Positions 18,138-26,265 of a stretch of DNA of 64,000 bases are shown here, piece after piece. How positions within the stretch are numbered: the first letter of the stretch is position 1; each line of letters opens with the position of its first letter. The DNA is from JAAYED01 sp040772225 (GTDB lineage: Bacteria; Chloroflexota; Anaerolineae; UBA1429). The position numbers were made by a program, and so were the translations under genes. Under the pieces are notes generated by a model. The model saw only the letters and a program-made list of their open reading frames with translations, was not told where the DNA came from and did no database searches. The stretch covers positions 806,001-870,000 of the forward strand of contig JAXGYO010000002.1 in the NCBI GenBank assembly GCA_040772225.1. Reading direction: 5' to 3'.

Positions 18138-19007
18138 TCAGAGATAGGGACCGATCAGCGGACGCAACATCTCCCTGCGCTCCTCGGGGATGCTGTCCAC
18201 GTGGGTGATGATTGCGTTACGCAAAGCGTCCTGGCAACTGCATGCATGTGCGCTTGCGGCGATACGCGGCGCACTGGCTGCGATAATGGCCTTGGCGTGC
18301 GCGACATTCGCCGACATGTTGTTGACCACCATCTCCACTGTCACCGGCTCCTCGCTGTCGTGCCAGCTGTCATAGTCGGTAACCATCGCCACTGTGCAGT
18401 AGCACATGCCCGCTTCGCGAGCGAGCTTGGCCTCCGGCAGGGCCGTCATGCCGATGAGGTCGCCTCCGATCTGCCTGTAAAAGCGTGACTCGGCACGCGT
18501 GGAAAACTGGGGCCCCTCCATGACCACCAGAGTACCGCCATCGTGCGCGGCGTTCCCCATCACCTCCTCCGTCGCCACATAGACAATGTGCCGCAGCTCT
18601 GGGCAATAGGGCTCTGCAAAGGCTACGTGGGCCACGATCCCGTCACCGAAAAAGGATGGCGGGCGGATCCCCTTGGTACGATCGATCAGTTGGTCGGGGA
18701 TCACGATGTGCCGCGGCTCGAGCTCAGCCCGCAAGCTGCCCACGGCGCTGATCGAGAGGATGTATTGCACACCAAGCATTTTGAGCGCCCAGATGTTTGC
18801 CTGCGACGGCAACTCGCTGGGGCTCAGCACGTGTCCGCGGCCATGGCGAGGCAGAAATGCGATGCGGACGCCCCGCAACGTGCCGGTGACGATCTCGTCG
18901 CTGGGAGGGCCAAAGGGTGTCTCTGGAAGCCGGCTGTCGATATCCGTTAACCCTTCGATCTCATACATCCCACTTCCGCCAATGACCCCGATCTGAACGT
19001 CGCCCAT
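18138..19007 (-). CDS. S-methyl-5'-thioadenosine phosphorylase
   Basis: Phosphorolyses methylthioadenosine to adenine and methylthioribose 1-phosphate, recycling the by-product of polyamine or autoinducer synthesis. The adenine could feed the adenine phosphoribosyltransferase encoded at 24982. The 289-residue product shows IGVIGGSGMYEIEGL (phosphate site), LPRHGRGHVLSPSELPSQANIWALK and MEGPQFSTRAESRFYR (substrate site). The start is ATG 19007 with GGAGG nine bases before it; a longer frame reaching 19217 would start upstream of the promoter and is rejected. Purine nucleoside phosphorylase of the same family is the alternative. Confidence 0.92.
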   Translation of the reverse strand: MGDVQIGVIGGSGMYEIEGLTDIDSRLPETPFGPPSDEIVTGTLRGVRIAFLPRHGRGHVLSPSELPSQANIWALKMLGVQYILSISAVGSLRAELEPRHIVIPDQLIDRTKGIRPPSFFGDGIVAHVAFAEPYCPELRHIVYVATEEVMGNAAHDGGTLVVMEGPQFSTRAESRFYRQIGGDLIGMTALPEAKLAREAGMCYCTVAMVTDYDSWHDSEEPVTVEMVVNNMSANVAHAKAIIAASAPRIAASAHACSCQDALRNAIITHVDSIPEERREMLRPLIGPYL

Positions 19008-19037
19008 AGCCTGCACCTCCACTGCGCTTGTGTGGTC

Positions 19038-19066
19038 ATTATATGGGCGCAGAACAGCGTGAGCAA
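19038..19066 (-). promoter_or_regulatory. Promoter of the MTA phosphorylase gene
   Basis: On the minus strand, TTGCTC (19061-19066), 17 bases, TATAAT (19038-19043). The leader to the ATG at 19007 is about 25 bases and holds GGAGG. Confidence 0.6.
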
Positions 19067-19120
19067 CCGCCCGGATCCGATATCCCCTCTGTGAGCGCTG
19101 GCCTGATCCGTCAACAGAGG

Positions 19121-19149
19121 TTGCACCAGGCAGGCGCCCGTGGTATACT
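19121..19149 (+). promoter_or_regulatory. Promoter of ssrA
   Basis: TTGCAC (19121-19126), 17 bases, TATACT (19144-19149). Transcription would start within a few bases of the mature 5' end at 19159. It is divergent from the MTA phosphorylase promoter, with the two -35 elements about 55 bases apart. Confidence 0.65.
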
Positions 19150-19158
19150 CGTTGTGTC

Positions 19159-19545
19159 GGGGATGAAAGGTCTCGACAGGGAGGGCTGGTCACAGGCTGC
19201 AAGCCGAGGTGCCTCAACCTCGTAAATCAGGGGCAAACAATCAAGTGCCAACACAAGCACTACACCGGCTTTCGCTCTCGCCGCGTAACAACGGCTGAGT
19301 AGAGCCACTGGCGGACAGAGTCCGTCACGTCTGTCCCTCACTTTTCCCGAGAGGGAGGAGCCAGGCGTCGACAAAGTCGGGATGCGGACGGCTAATGCCG
19401 ATAACACCGTCCAAAGATGAATCGGCTGGCGGGTTCCAGAGTCTGTCGCTCGATAATGGGCCCGTGAGATACTTGGAGCGGCTAAGCTTGTAGACGCCTC
19501 TGGTCGAACTTTCTGGACGCGGGTTCGATTCCCGCCATCTCCACC
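19159..19545 (+). ncRNA. ssrA: Transfer-messenger RNA (tmRNA)
   Basis: The 5' end GGGGATG pairs with CATCTCC at 19536-19542 to form the seven-base-pair acceptor stem, followed by A and CC. The terminal A of CCA is not encoded (the next base is T). The T arm is the stem-loop at 19519-19535, with loop TTCGATT between GCGGG and CCCGC. The 5' domain has the typical AAAGGTCTCGACAGG. An open tag frame ends ...GCT CTC GCC GCG TAA (stop at 19286-19288). Read from the GGC at 19232 it encodes GKQSSANTSTTPAFALAA, whose ALAA end is the expected protease signal. The resume codon is an inference; the two other frames do not give an ALAA end. One-piece tmRNA of about 387 bases. Confidence 0.95.
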
Positions 19546-19567
19546 TCAGTGCGCCAGTCTTGTGCGC

Positions 19568-19604
19568 AACAAAGGCCGCCCTCTTCGGGCAGCCTTTGTT
19601 ATTT
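19568..19604 (+). terminator. Intrinsic terminator after ssrA
   Basis: AACAAAGGC pairs with GCCTTTGTT, and inside it GCCC pairs with GGGC around a TCTTC loop (stem 19568-19600), followed by ATTT. It also precedes the converging subtilase gene and could act in both directions. Confidence 0.75.
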
Positions 19605-19660
19605 CGGGCCATAGTGCCCGCGCGGAACGTGCATACCAATGCCCCTGGGTCCAGCAGCAG

Positions 19661-22600
19661 CTAACGTTGCACCAGGGGCAGGTATAGCAGCCACACGGGT
19701 GCCGGTGGAGGGCTGACAGTCGTTACGACCGTGCGCGTAAAGATCAAGCCGTCCATGGTGAATTCGACGGGTGCCTCAACGACCGTGCCCGATGGGCCAC
19801 TGTCTTGAACCAGCGCATCCAGCGTTGCGATCAGATTGGAGCCGGACGCCAGAGAGCCTGACCAGTGTAGCGCGCTGCCGTCAAAGGTTACACCGTCGCC
19901 GCTATGGGCGACATAGCTCGTGCCGGCAGGCAGCGGAAACATAAAAGCGGCGGAGGCTACAGGTACCGAACCGCCCACATTGTCTACGTTTAGTGAGTAG
20001 GTCAGTACGTCACCCCCCTCGGCCGTGGTGGCACTCACCGTGAGATGGGAGGCGCCTCCAGGAACGATCCGGATAACTCCCTCTCCGATGGCCTTGTGCC
20101 CCAGACTATCGGTCACCTCAACACTCAACGGATAGTCCCCAATCTCCGCAAAAGGAACATACACCTCAGGTTGCGTACTGGTTACCAGGCGTGCACTCGC
20201 CCCCTCACCGATCCTCCAGCGATACGCGACACCAGGCGAGCCGACTGATGATATCGCGTTCACCGATAACCGGGTGAGGGTATTGGGCCCACCCACCAGC
20301 GGGCAAGGCACAGCGACACTGAGTTCGTCCAGGAGCCAATCCAGTTCGCGATCCAGCAACTGCAGCGCAGACGTCATACCAGGCCTATCATTGACACCCT
20401 CCAGCCCGAAAGACTGGTGGAGGACCCGGTATTGCACGCCGGGCACCGGACTCTCCAGCGTAGGTTCATCCGACTTTATCAGTGCAACATAGCCCGCTTC
20501 GACCATACTGCTCCCTGTGGCCGCTGCGATTGGCCTGACCAGGGCATCACCCTCTGGAGTTCCACCGGCCGCCAGTTCGTCAATACTCGCCTGGTTCCCG
20601 GCACCCGTGCCGAGCCCCCCAAGATCCAGCAACATCCCTTGCAGCAGCGTCCCTACAAGACCTGTAACAGCGACGGTCTCATCGGGCGCGTCATTCGGAG
20701 TAAAGACGTTGTCCTGAAGATAGTGCGAGCCCAGGTAGGCGCGATACAGAGTGGAGCGCCCGAATAGGGGGTCCGGATCTGGATTATTATCCGTTGCAGC
20801 CGCGACGTTCTGCCCCATGACGAGCAGACGTCCGCCGCCATCCAGGTAGCTCATCAAGGCCTGCTGATCGAGTGCCGTGGGCGGCGTAGCGATGGCAAAG
20901 GTCCCATCCGGGTTCGCCTTTTCGCCCAGTGTCCAGAGGATGGCACGATAGCTGGAAAGCGTCTGGGCGCTGGGCAAGGTCTGTTCGGCCCCAGCGTACG
21001 CATCAGCGTTCCAGACGGCATAGTCTATACCCAACGCCTGTAAACCCGCCTCAATGTAAGGCAGTGTATCAACCCCGCCGCCAGAGAACTCTAGATCGTT
21101 GTCGATGACCAGCAGGCTGGCTGCGGCAGGCGGAGATGGCACCATTCCCCAGACCGGAACTCGCACGGATCCCAACGGGGATGAAAGAGTGATAACGGTC
21201 CCGAATGCGCCTTCGGCTGAGGGCGACACGGCGAAAGTGAGTGCCAAATCGTGTGTATTGCCGGACTTGATAGTGATCGTGGCTGGTCCGCTGACCGTTA
21301 TCTCATCAGACGGTGCCCACGAGATCGACCAGTCAACGAAAGTGCCTCCAGGCCTGACATCCTGTACTGCGAGCACCACGTCGCGGGAGCTGCCACCGTA
21401 CATCACCCCCAGCGATATACTCGCGGGAGACACCGCCAGGGCGGTAGCCAACGCTCCCGGGACATCTAGCAGGCCCGCGCCATAGTCGAAGGCATTGCGT
21501 GTTACGGCGAGTTCGCTCACTCCATCGGTCGATCCGATCCGCGCGTTTCCCACCATCGCACCCTTGATCTGTGCCTGTTGCCAGCCGGGATGCTCGGCGA
21601 GCAGGATCGCAGCGCCGCCAGCGACATGTGCAGCAGCCACGCTGGTGCCAGAGAGAGCCACATAACCAGTTCCTGAAGGGTTGGCGGTGTGAGCGGCAGC
21701 CACTACCGCTACCCCCGGCGCGGTCAGGTCGGGCTTGAGATACATGCCAAAGGCAGGCCCGCGCCCAGAGAAGGGTGCGACCAACTCGGGGCTTGAGCTG
21801 AGTACGCGACCCGAGCCACTGAGAGCGATGGTGGCGGAGGCGCCTGGAGTATTGGCCCAATCGAGCAGCTGCTGTCCCGCCGTGCTGGCCAACAGCGCCG
21901 CCTGAATTCCGATGACGCCCTCTCCGCAATAGTCGCCTCCGCAGGCCATGTCGGTGACTGTGTCGGCAGAGTTGACGATCAGCGCGAGCAAAGCGCCTGC
22001 CTGTTCCGCGTTGTACACCTTGTCCGCGAATGGGCATTCCCCTCGCCGTATCAGGACCGCAGCACCGCTGAGGCTGCCAGCCGGAAGAGGGGAACAAGCG
22101 TAAGGATCGCCTCCGCTGGACACTGCTGCTACATCGATGAGCGGATAGGTGGAGGTGTCTGCGTCGATTGGTGCACCAAACAGGGCACGGCCATACGCAG
22201 CCCCTTGCGCCCCTACGGTGATCACCTCCTCCACACCACCGGGCAGCCGGCTGGCCGACCCGGCACCCGGACCTTCGTTGCCGGCGGGACCAACCACGAC
22301 GACGCCCGAGGCAATCGCCGCACGGAGGGCCGCCGCGACAGGTGAGGCAAATGGGAGCTGCGCCCCCCCGTCGCTCCAGCCGACCACCAGAATATCGGCG
22401 CCGTCCGCCACGGCATCTTCGATCGCCTGAATGATCTCTACAGCGTAGGCCCGCTCATAGCCATCTGAGGAGGAAGGGTAGAAAACGCGATAGTTCATCA
22501 AACGCGCACCCGGTGCAACACCCGAGAGTAGGCGCGTCGCGCCGTTAAGCGTCTCCTCCACTCCCATGCCCGCAGCCACGGCGGCGAGATGGGTGCCATG

Positions 22601-23278
22601 GGAGGATCCAAGAGGGCCCGGCACCGGGGTGCCTTCACCGCTCTTTGGAGGATCCTCGGGCCGAAAATAAGCCCGCGCCGCGATGACCTTGGGTGAGGTA
22701 TAGGCCACCAGGCCTACGGGATAGCCTTTGGGATAACTCCAGGTCAAAGCCACAAGCATAGGGTGCGAGATGTCGATGCCGCTATCGATGACGGCAATAC
22801 GCACATCAGAGCCCGCATTCTCGCTGCCGCCCACCGCATCCCATGCTCGATCTACCCCAGTAACCTGGACAGCGTCGTAGAGAGTCGGGTAAAAGAGCGT
22901 GTCAGGGTGCACCGCAAGCACGCCCGGCAATGAACGCAATTGGCGCAGTACCTGAGGATCGGAAGAGTCTACCTCAACGACCAAGCCGTGATACATGCGC
23001 TGCAATCGCGACTGAACGCGCACACCGGGCAGCGCCATGGCACGCTCGGTAACACTCGCCGCGATAGCGTCTGAGGAGGAGGTGGCCATCCCGACAGTGT
23101 CCACAAGTTCATCAGGGGGCACTAGCTGCACAATGTAGCGCGCACCAGCTTCTCCGTCCGCACTTGCCTTGCGAGCCCCGTCGGCTCCTGCCGCGAGTCC
23201 GATGATGAGCAGTAGTGCCAACAGAATACGAGCGAGACCGCCCAGAAGGTAACGACCAGGTGACAGAAACATCAACAT
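19661..23278 (-). CDS. Secreted subtilisin-like peptidase (S8) with PA insert and LPLV tail
   Basis: Exported serine protease of 1205 residues. Residues about 11-35 form a signal peptide. An inhibitor-I9-like propeptide spans about 45-130. The S8 core has Asp165 (VIDSGIDISHP), His227 (SSHGTHLAAVAAG), oxyanion Asn334 (PAGNEG) and Ser546 (SGTSVAAAHVAGG). A PA domain is inserted at about 375-490, with four cysteines. After the core come a region with a class-I-amidotransferase-like fold look (about 740-930), a PKD-like stretch near 1020-1090, and a DUF11-like repeat near 1100-1190. The last residues, WLLYLPLVQR, form a short hydrophobic LPLV tail that I know from many exported Chloroflexota proteins. 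The ATG follows AAGGGG. It is 57 bases downstream of the glycosyltransferase-like gene and probably co-transcribed. Confidence 0.9.
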   Translation of the reverse strand: MLMFLSPGRYLLGGLARILLALLLIIGLAAGADGARKASADGEAGARYIVQLVPPDELVDTVGMATSSSDAIAASVTERAMALPGVRVQSRLQRMYHGLVVEVDSSDPQVLRQLRSLPGVLAVHPDTLFYPTLYDAVQVTGVDRAWDAVGGSENAGSDVRIAVIDSGIDISHPMLVALTWSYPKGYPVGLVAYTSPKVIAARAYFRPEDPPKSGEGTPVPGPLGSSHGTHLAAVAAGMGVEETLNGATRLLSGVAPGARLMNYRVFYPSSSDGYERAYAVEIIQAIEDAVADGADILVVGWSDGGAQLPFASPVAAALRAAIASGVVVVGPAGNEGPGAGSASRLPGGVEEVITVGAQGAAYGRALFGAPIDADTSTYPLIDVAAVSSGGDPYACSPLPAGSLSGAAVLIRRGECPFADKVYNAEQAGALLALIVNSADTVTDMACGGDYCGEGVIGIQAALLASTAGQQLLDWANTPGASATIALSGSGRVLSSSPELVAPFSGRGPAFGMYLKPDLTAPGVAVVAAAHTANPSGTGYVALSGTSVAAAHVAGGAAILLAEHPGWQQAQIKGAMVGNARIGSTDGVSELAVTRNAFDYGAGLLDVPGALATALAVSPASISLGVMYGGSSRDVVLAVQDVRPGGTFVDWSISWAPSDEITVSGPATITIKSGNTHDLALTFAVSPSAEGAFGTVITLSSPLGSVRVPVWGMVPSPPAAASLLVIDNDLEFSGGGVDTLPYIEAGLQALGIDYAVWNADAYAGAEQTLPSAQTLSSYRAILWTLGEKANPDGTFAIATPPTALDQQALMSYLDGGGRLLVMGQNVAAATDNNPDPDPLFGRSTLYRAYLGSHYLQDNVFTPNDAPDETVAVTGLVGTLLQGMLLDLGGLGTGAGNQASIDELAAGGTPEGDALVRPIAAATGSSMVEAGYVALIKSDEPTLESPVPGVQYRVLHQSFGLEGVNDRPGMTSALQLLDRELDWLLDELSVAVPCPLVGGPNTLTRLSVNAISSVGSPGVAYRWRIGEGASARLVTSTQPEVYVPFAEIGDYPLSVEVTDSLGHKAIGEGVIRIVPGGASHLTVSATTAEGGDVLTYSLNVDNVGGSVPVASAAFMFPLPAGTSYVAHSGDGVTFDGSALHWSGSLASGSNLIATLDALVQDSGPSGTVVEAPVEFTMDGLIFTRTVVTTVSPPPAPVWLLYLPLVQR

Positions 23279-23335
23279 GGCATACCCCTTACTGGAGAGA
23301 CGGAACCTGGGAGCAAGGACAGCGGAGGAATCGGG

Positions 23336-24631
23336 CTAGCTCGTCCAGAACCGCGTGACGTCGTCCTCCCATTCCTGGTAAGTATCCCAGAGGTTCTGGA
23401 AATACGGGCGTTGCTCGTCAAATGCCGAGCAGATGCCCTGGACCACGTCATCACGCCCACGGACGGTAAGCGAAGCAACTTCGCGAGCATATGTCGCCGC
23501 GCGGCCGTAAAAGATAGGCAGTAGCGCCTCAATCACCTTGTCGGGATCACCCTCACCCTTGTTAAACACGGTGGCAAACTCATAGACCAGGCGCGCCCAG
23601 AGCGCTACTGGAACAGCCGGAAACTCCGCCTCGTTTCCCGGGATCTCCTTCAGGGCAGTGAGCGTTTCAGGCGTCAAGATGCCCTGCCAGTCCGCGATAT
23701 AGTCCTCAAAACCAGCGCGAAACGCATCGTCAAAAGGCATCAAGTCCTGGTCAGAATCCATGGCGCGATCGGGAGCGCGGAGGCCTCGGAAGGGGACATT
23801 ACCAAAGGTTATCCCTTGCGTCCAGGTGCGCCGGTAGAGGTTCAGCGCACGGAACAGTGTGCCGACAGCATGGATAAAGCGCTGGTCTCCAGACGCTGCG
23901 GGCTCACCACCACTGGCACCGCGGTAACCCAGATCGACCTGGGCCAGCCGGAGATGCTCGGCAAGTGCGTGAAGCGCTAACCAGACGTTGATGCCAAAAC
24001 GTGATACGTTCGTCTCCCAGACATCACACTCGGCAAGATGCACTGCCATGGCGCCAGACACACAGAACTCGCTCGCCAACGGCTCGCGCAGCTCACAGGC
24101 CCAAAAGCTGTGGAGAAACGGAAACACGAGATTGTCTGTAAGCGCGGCATCAAGCGCAGAGCGCTGGTAGCATGCCATGACCACATCATCGCCCTGCAGG
24201 ACAGGCGTGATGAGGGCAGGAAGCCACTCCGGCTGAATGCCGATCGCTCTAGCCTCAATGACAGCACAGGCTCTGGCGCCAAGCCGTCCAGCCGCCTCGA
24301 ATATGCTTCGAATCGCTGTGCCCTTTCCCGTGATACCTTCATAGGTTGTCAGCAGTTTGACAACGTTTTCGGGCACATCGGCGTCCTCCAGATGCTTGGC
24401 GGTATTGTCTGAGGATCCACCGTCTGCATTCATCAACACAACCCGCAGGTCAGGAAAGTATGCCCGCACTCCCGCAATCACCGCATCAACAACCTCGCCG
24501 ATGGTACGTCCGTTGCGATGGCTTGGAATGCCGATCACCAGATCAGTAGTACCGATCTTGCGAATCTTGCGTTGAGCATCCCGACTCAACGCACTCTCAA
24601 ACTGCAGAATGCTGTGGACCTGCGATGTCAT
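23336..24631 (-). CDS. Glycosyltransferase-like protein (GT2/GT81 fold) with altered DXD site
   Basis: The 431 residues begin like a nucleotide-sugar transferase of the glucosyl-phosphoglycerate synthase group: VIGIPSHRNGRTIGEVV at 32-48, LMNADGGSSDNT at 66-77, then ITGKGTAIRSIFEAAGRLGA and a C-terminal helical domain. Where relatives carry a DSD metal-binding motif before a ...PEW segment, this protein reads IEARAIGIQPEW (residues 125-136), so the two acidic residues expected to bind the metal are changed. It may be inactive or have another role. ATG 24631 has GAGG nine bases before it. It lies upstream of the secreted subtilase. Confidence 0.7.
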   Translation of the reverse strand: MTSQVHSILQFESALSRDAQRKIRKIGTTDLVIGIPSHRNGRTIGEVVDAVIAGVRAYFPDLRVVLMNADGGSSDNTAKHLEDADVPENVVKLLTTYEGITGKGTAIRSIFEAAGRLGARACAVIEARAIGIQPEWLPALITPVLQGDDVVMACYQRSALDAALTDNLVFPFLHSFWACELREPLASEFCVSGAMAVHLAECDVWETNVSRFGINVWLALHALAEHLRLAQVDLGYRGASGGEPAASGDQRFIHAVGTLFRALNLYRRTWTQGITFGNVPFRGLRAPDRAMDSDQDLMPFDDAFRAGFEDYIADWQGILTPETLTALKEIPGNEAEFPAVPVALWARLVYEFATVFNKGEGDPDKVIEALLPIFYGRAATYAREVASLTVRGRDDVVQGICSAFDEQRPYFQNLWDTYQEWEDDVTRFWTS

Positions 24632-24755
24632 CCGTCTAGTCCTCGCTGTGAACTACTCTGGGCACGACCATCTCTCGATGCCATACCCGAAAGAAACTGT
24701 GCAACTCCAATCCATCAACTCGCATCACACAGGGCACTGCGATCTTCCCAGACAC

Positions 24756-24764
24756 ATTATACCA
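24756..24764 (-). promoter_or_regulatory. Extended -10 promoter for the glycosyltransferase-subtilase pair
   Basis: On the minus strand, TGG directly before TATAAT (24756-24761) makes an extended -10 element with no good -35. The leader to 24631 would be about 120 bases. Bases 24632-24866, between this gene and the apt promoter, hold no gene that I can support. Confidence 0.45.
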
Positions 24765-24866
24765 CAAGACACCCGCTTGACCGCGGGAAGCCGACCAGCC
24801 TTGGACAGAGACTGGCTCCTGGCGTTGTCCCCGATGGCAAACTACACTGGAAGGTAGAGCAGCTTT

Positions 24867-24895
24867 TTGACAGACTGCAGACTCCATGGTAGCAT
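24867..24895 (+). promoter_or_regulatory. Promoter of apt
   Basis: A perfect TTGACA (24867-24872), 17 bases, TAGCAT (24890-24895). Transcription would start near 24902, giving a leader of about 80 bases. Confidence 0.65.
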
Positions 24896-24915
24896 CACGG
24901 CTCAAGAGATCAAGC

Positions 24916-24940
24916 GCCTGTTGGGAACCCCCCGACAGGC
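24916..24940 (+). promoter_or_regulatory. Leader hairpin of apt
   Basis: GCCTGTTGGG and CCCGACAGGC form a ten-base-pair stem (one G-U) with a five-base AACCC loop in the untranslated leader. It is followed by TATATGGC, not a thymine run, so a terminator is unlikely. A role in mRNA stability or translational control is possible. Confidence 0.55.
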
Positions 24941-24981
24941 TATATGGCTTTTGGCACCAAGCGCCCGGGGATGATAAGTGG

Positions 24982-25506
24982 ATGAGCCTCGAAGAACAGA
25001 TTCGCAACATACCTGACTTTCCCATCGAAGGCATTCAGTTCAAGGATATCACGCCGCTACTACGTGATCCTGAATCACTGCGGCTGGCCATCGAACAGAT
25101 GGCGGCACGCCACGTGCAAGACCGGATTGACTGTGTTGTTGGGATCGAAGCTCGCGGATTTATCCTGGGTACCCCCCTTGCCTATCTGTTGCATGCAGGT
25201 TTTGTGCCGGTGCGCAAGCCCGGCAAGCTCCCGGCCCAGACGGTGGGGGCGGAGTATAGCCTTGAGTATGGCGTGAACCGCCTTGAGATGCACCGGGATG
25301 CCATCAAACCGGGAGACCGGGTCCTGGTCGTGGACGACCTTTTGGCCACAGGGGGTTCCGCCCGCGCGGCGGCCGAGCTCGTGGAGAATGTGGGCGGTAT
25401 TGTCGCAGGCATGTCGTTTCTGATCGAACTGGGTTTCTTGCATGGCCGCGATAAGCTGACTGACTATGATGTACACTCGCTTATCACGTTCAAAGAAGGA
25501 TCATGA
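24982..25506 (+). CDS. apt: Adenine phosphoribosyltransferase
   Basis: Salvages adenine to AMP with PRPP in the cytosol. The 174-residue length is typical. The N-terminus LEEQIRNIPDFPIEGIQFKDITPLL is characteristic, GIEARGFILG follows, and the PRPP loop VLVVDDLLATGGSA lies near residues 117-130. A frame extending to 24886 lies upstream of the promoter start and contains the leader hairpin, so ATG 24982 is chosen. The dksA-like gene starts two bases after the stop. Adenine from MTA phosphorylase is a likely substrate source. Confidence 0.96.
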   Translation: MSLEEQIRNIPDFPIEGIQFKDITPLLRDPESLRLAIEQMAARHVQDRIDCVVGIEARGFILGTPLAYLLHAGFVPVRKPGKLPAQTVGAEYSLEYGVNRLEMHRDAIKPGDRVLVVDDLLATGGSARAAAELVENVGGIVAGMSFLIELGFLHGRDKLTDYDVHSLITFKEGS

Positions 25507-25507
25507 T

Positions 25508-25918
25508 ATGAGCAAGCGTGAGGACAAGATACGGGAGTTGGAGGCTGAGCGGGCGCGCACGGTTGAGGAAATCGCACATCTTCGCGAACAACTCCAGGAA
25601 GAGATCGAACCGGCTTCTGCTACAGACGAAGACTCGGCCGATGCAGCGGCTGCCATTTATGAGCGTGGCAAAGTCATCTCGCTCATTCAGAACCGCGAGG
25701 ACAAGCTTCGTTCACTCGATGAGGCTATCGATCGTGTTCGCAAAGGCCTGTATGGCATATGCAAAAACTGCGGCGCTGAGATCGACCCCGAGCGTCTATT
25801 AATCATGCCAGAGACCAGTCTCTGCGTGCGATGTGCGAACCTGCTGGAATCAGGGCCGCGCGGCTTGACGCCCCGGCGCCGAGAGCGACCAATCCACGTG
25901 GCAGATGACGAGGTTTAG
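25508..25918 (+). CDS. DksA/TraR family zinc-finger protein
   Basis: The 136 residues consist of a long charged coiled-coil region (about residues 1-85) with acidic residues near its middle, then a C4 zinc finger, CKNCGAEI...CVRC (about residues 88-112), and a basic tail. DksA-type proteins enter the secondary channel of RNA polymerase and modulate initiation with ppGpp; a general TraR/YteA-like role is the safer call. ATG 25508 has GAAGGA upstream. It follows apt by one base and ends before a clear terminator, so the two genes form one unit. Confidence 0.85.
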   Translation: MSKREDKIRELEAERARTVEEIAHLREQLQEEIEPASATDEDSADAAAAIYERGKVISLIQNREDKLRSLDEAIDRVRKGLYGICKNCGAEIDPERLLIMPETSLCVRCANLLESGPRGLTPRRRERPIHVADDEV

Positions 25919-25982
25919 CCGGCAGCATCGCAAGAATCTCCCGCAGCGCAGCGGATCTGGATCGTTACGAGACGAAAGATTG

Positions 25983-26013
25983 GGAGGGCCAGATCGCGGG
26001 CCCTCCTTTTCTG
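25983..26013 (+). terminator. Intrinsic terminator of the apt-dksA-like unit
   Basis: GGAGGGCC (25983-25990) pairs with GGCCCTCC (25999-26006) over an eight-base loop, followed by TTTTCTG. Confidence 0.85.
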
Positions 26014-26057
26014 TACAGTTAGCGCCAGGCTTGACGCTTGCGTGCGCGGGTGCAGGT

Positions 26058-26087
26058 TTGACAACGGTTCCCGCTCTGGCCTAGAAT
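26058..26087 (+). promoter_or_regulatory. Promoter of the por operon
   Basis: Perfect TTGACA (26058-26063), 18 bases, TAGAAT (26082-26087). The leader to porG is about 170 bases. Confidence 0.7.
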
Positions 26088-26100
26088 GGTTTGGTTTGAG

Positions 26101-26186
26101 AGCACACACAGGAACACTGAGATCGACACTGAACTAGAGCGGAGACATCCCTCCTAGCTTCTTACGTTCCTTGTGCTTTAGTGTCG
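26101..26186 (+). promoter_or_regulatory. Structured leader of the por operon
   Basis: AGCACA plus AGGAAC (26101-26115, with a three-base bulge) can pair with GTTCCTTGTGCT (26166-26177). CGACACT (26124-26130) can pair with AGTGTCG (26180-26186). The two helices cross, so they form either a pseudoknot or two alternative states. Function is not known. Confidence 0.4.
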
Positions 26187-26265
26187 TGCATGGGACCCTC
26201 GATTACCTTCATGATGCCGACCGGGCGTCTACACTGTATCTTTTCACTGTTCCGAGGAGGTCAAG

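Noticed and set aside
19008..19217. N-terminal extension of MTA phosphorylase by 70 residues
   Set aside because: It lies upstream of a good promoter and ribosome site for ATG 19007 and has no family counterpart.
24916..24940. Reading the apt leader hairpin as an intrinsic terminator
   Set aside because: No thymine run follows the stem.
24886..24981. N-terminal extension of adenine phosphoribosyltransferase
   Set aside because: The extension overlaps the promoter and leader hairpin, and the conserved family start is at ATG 24982.
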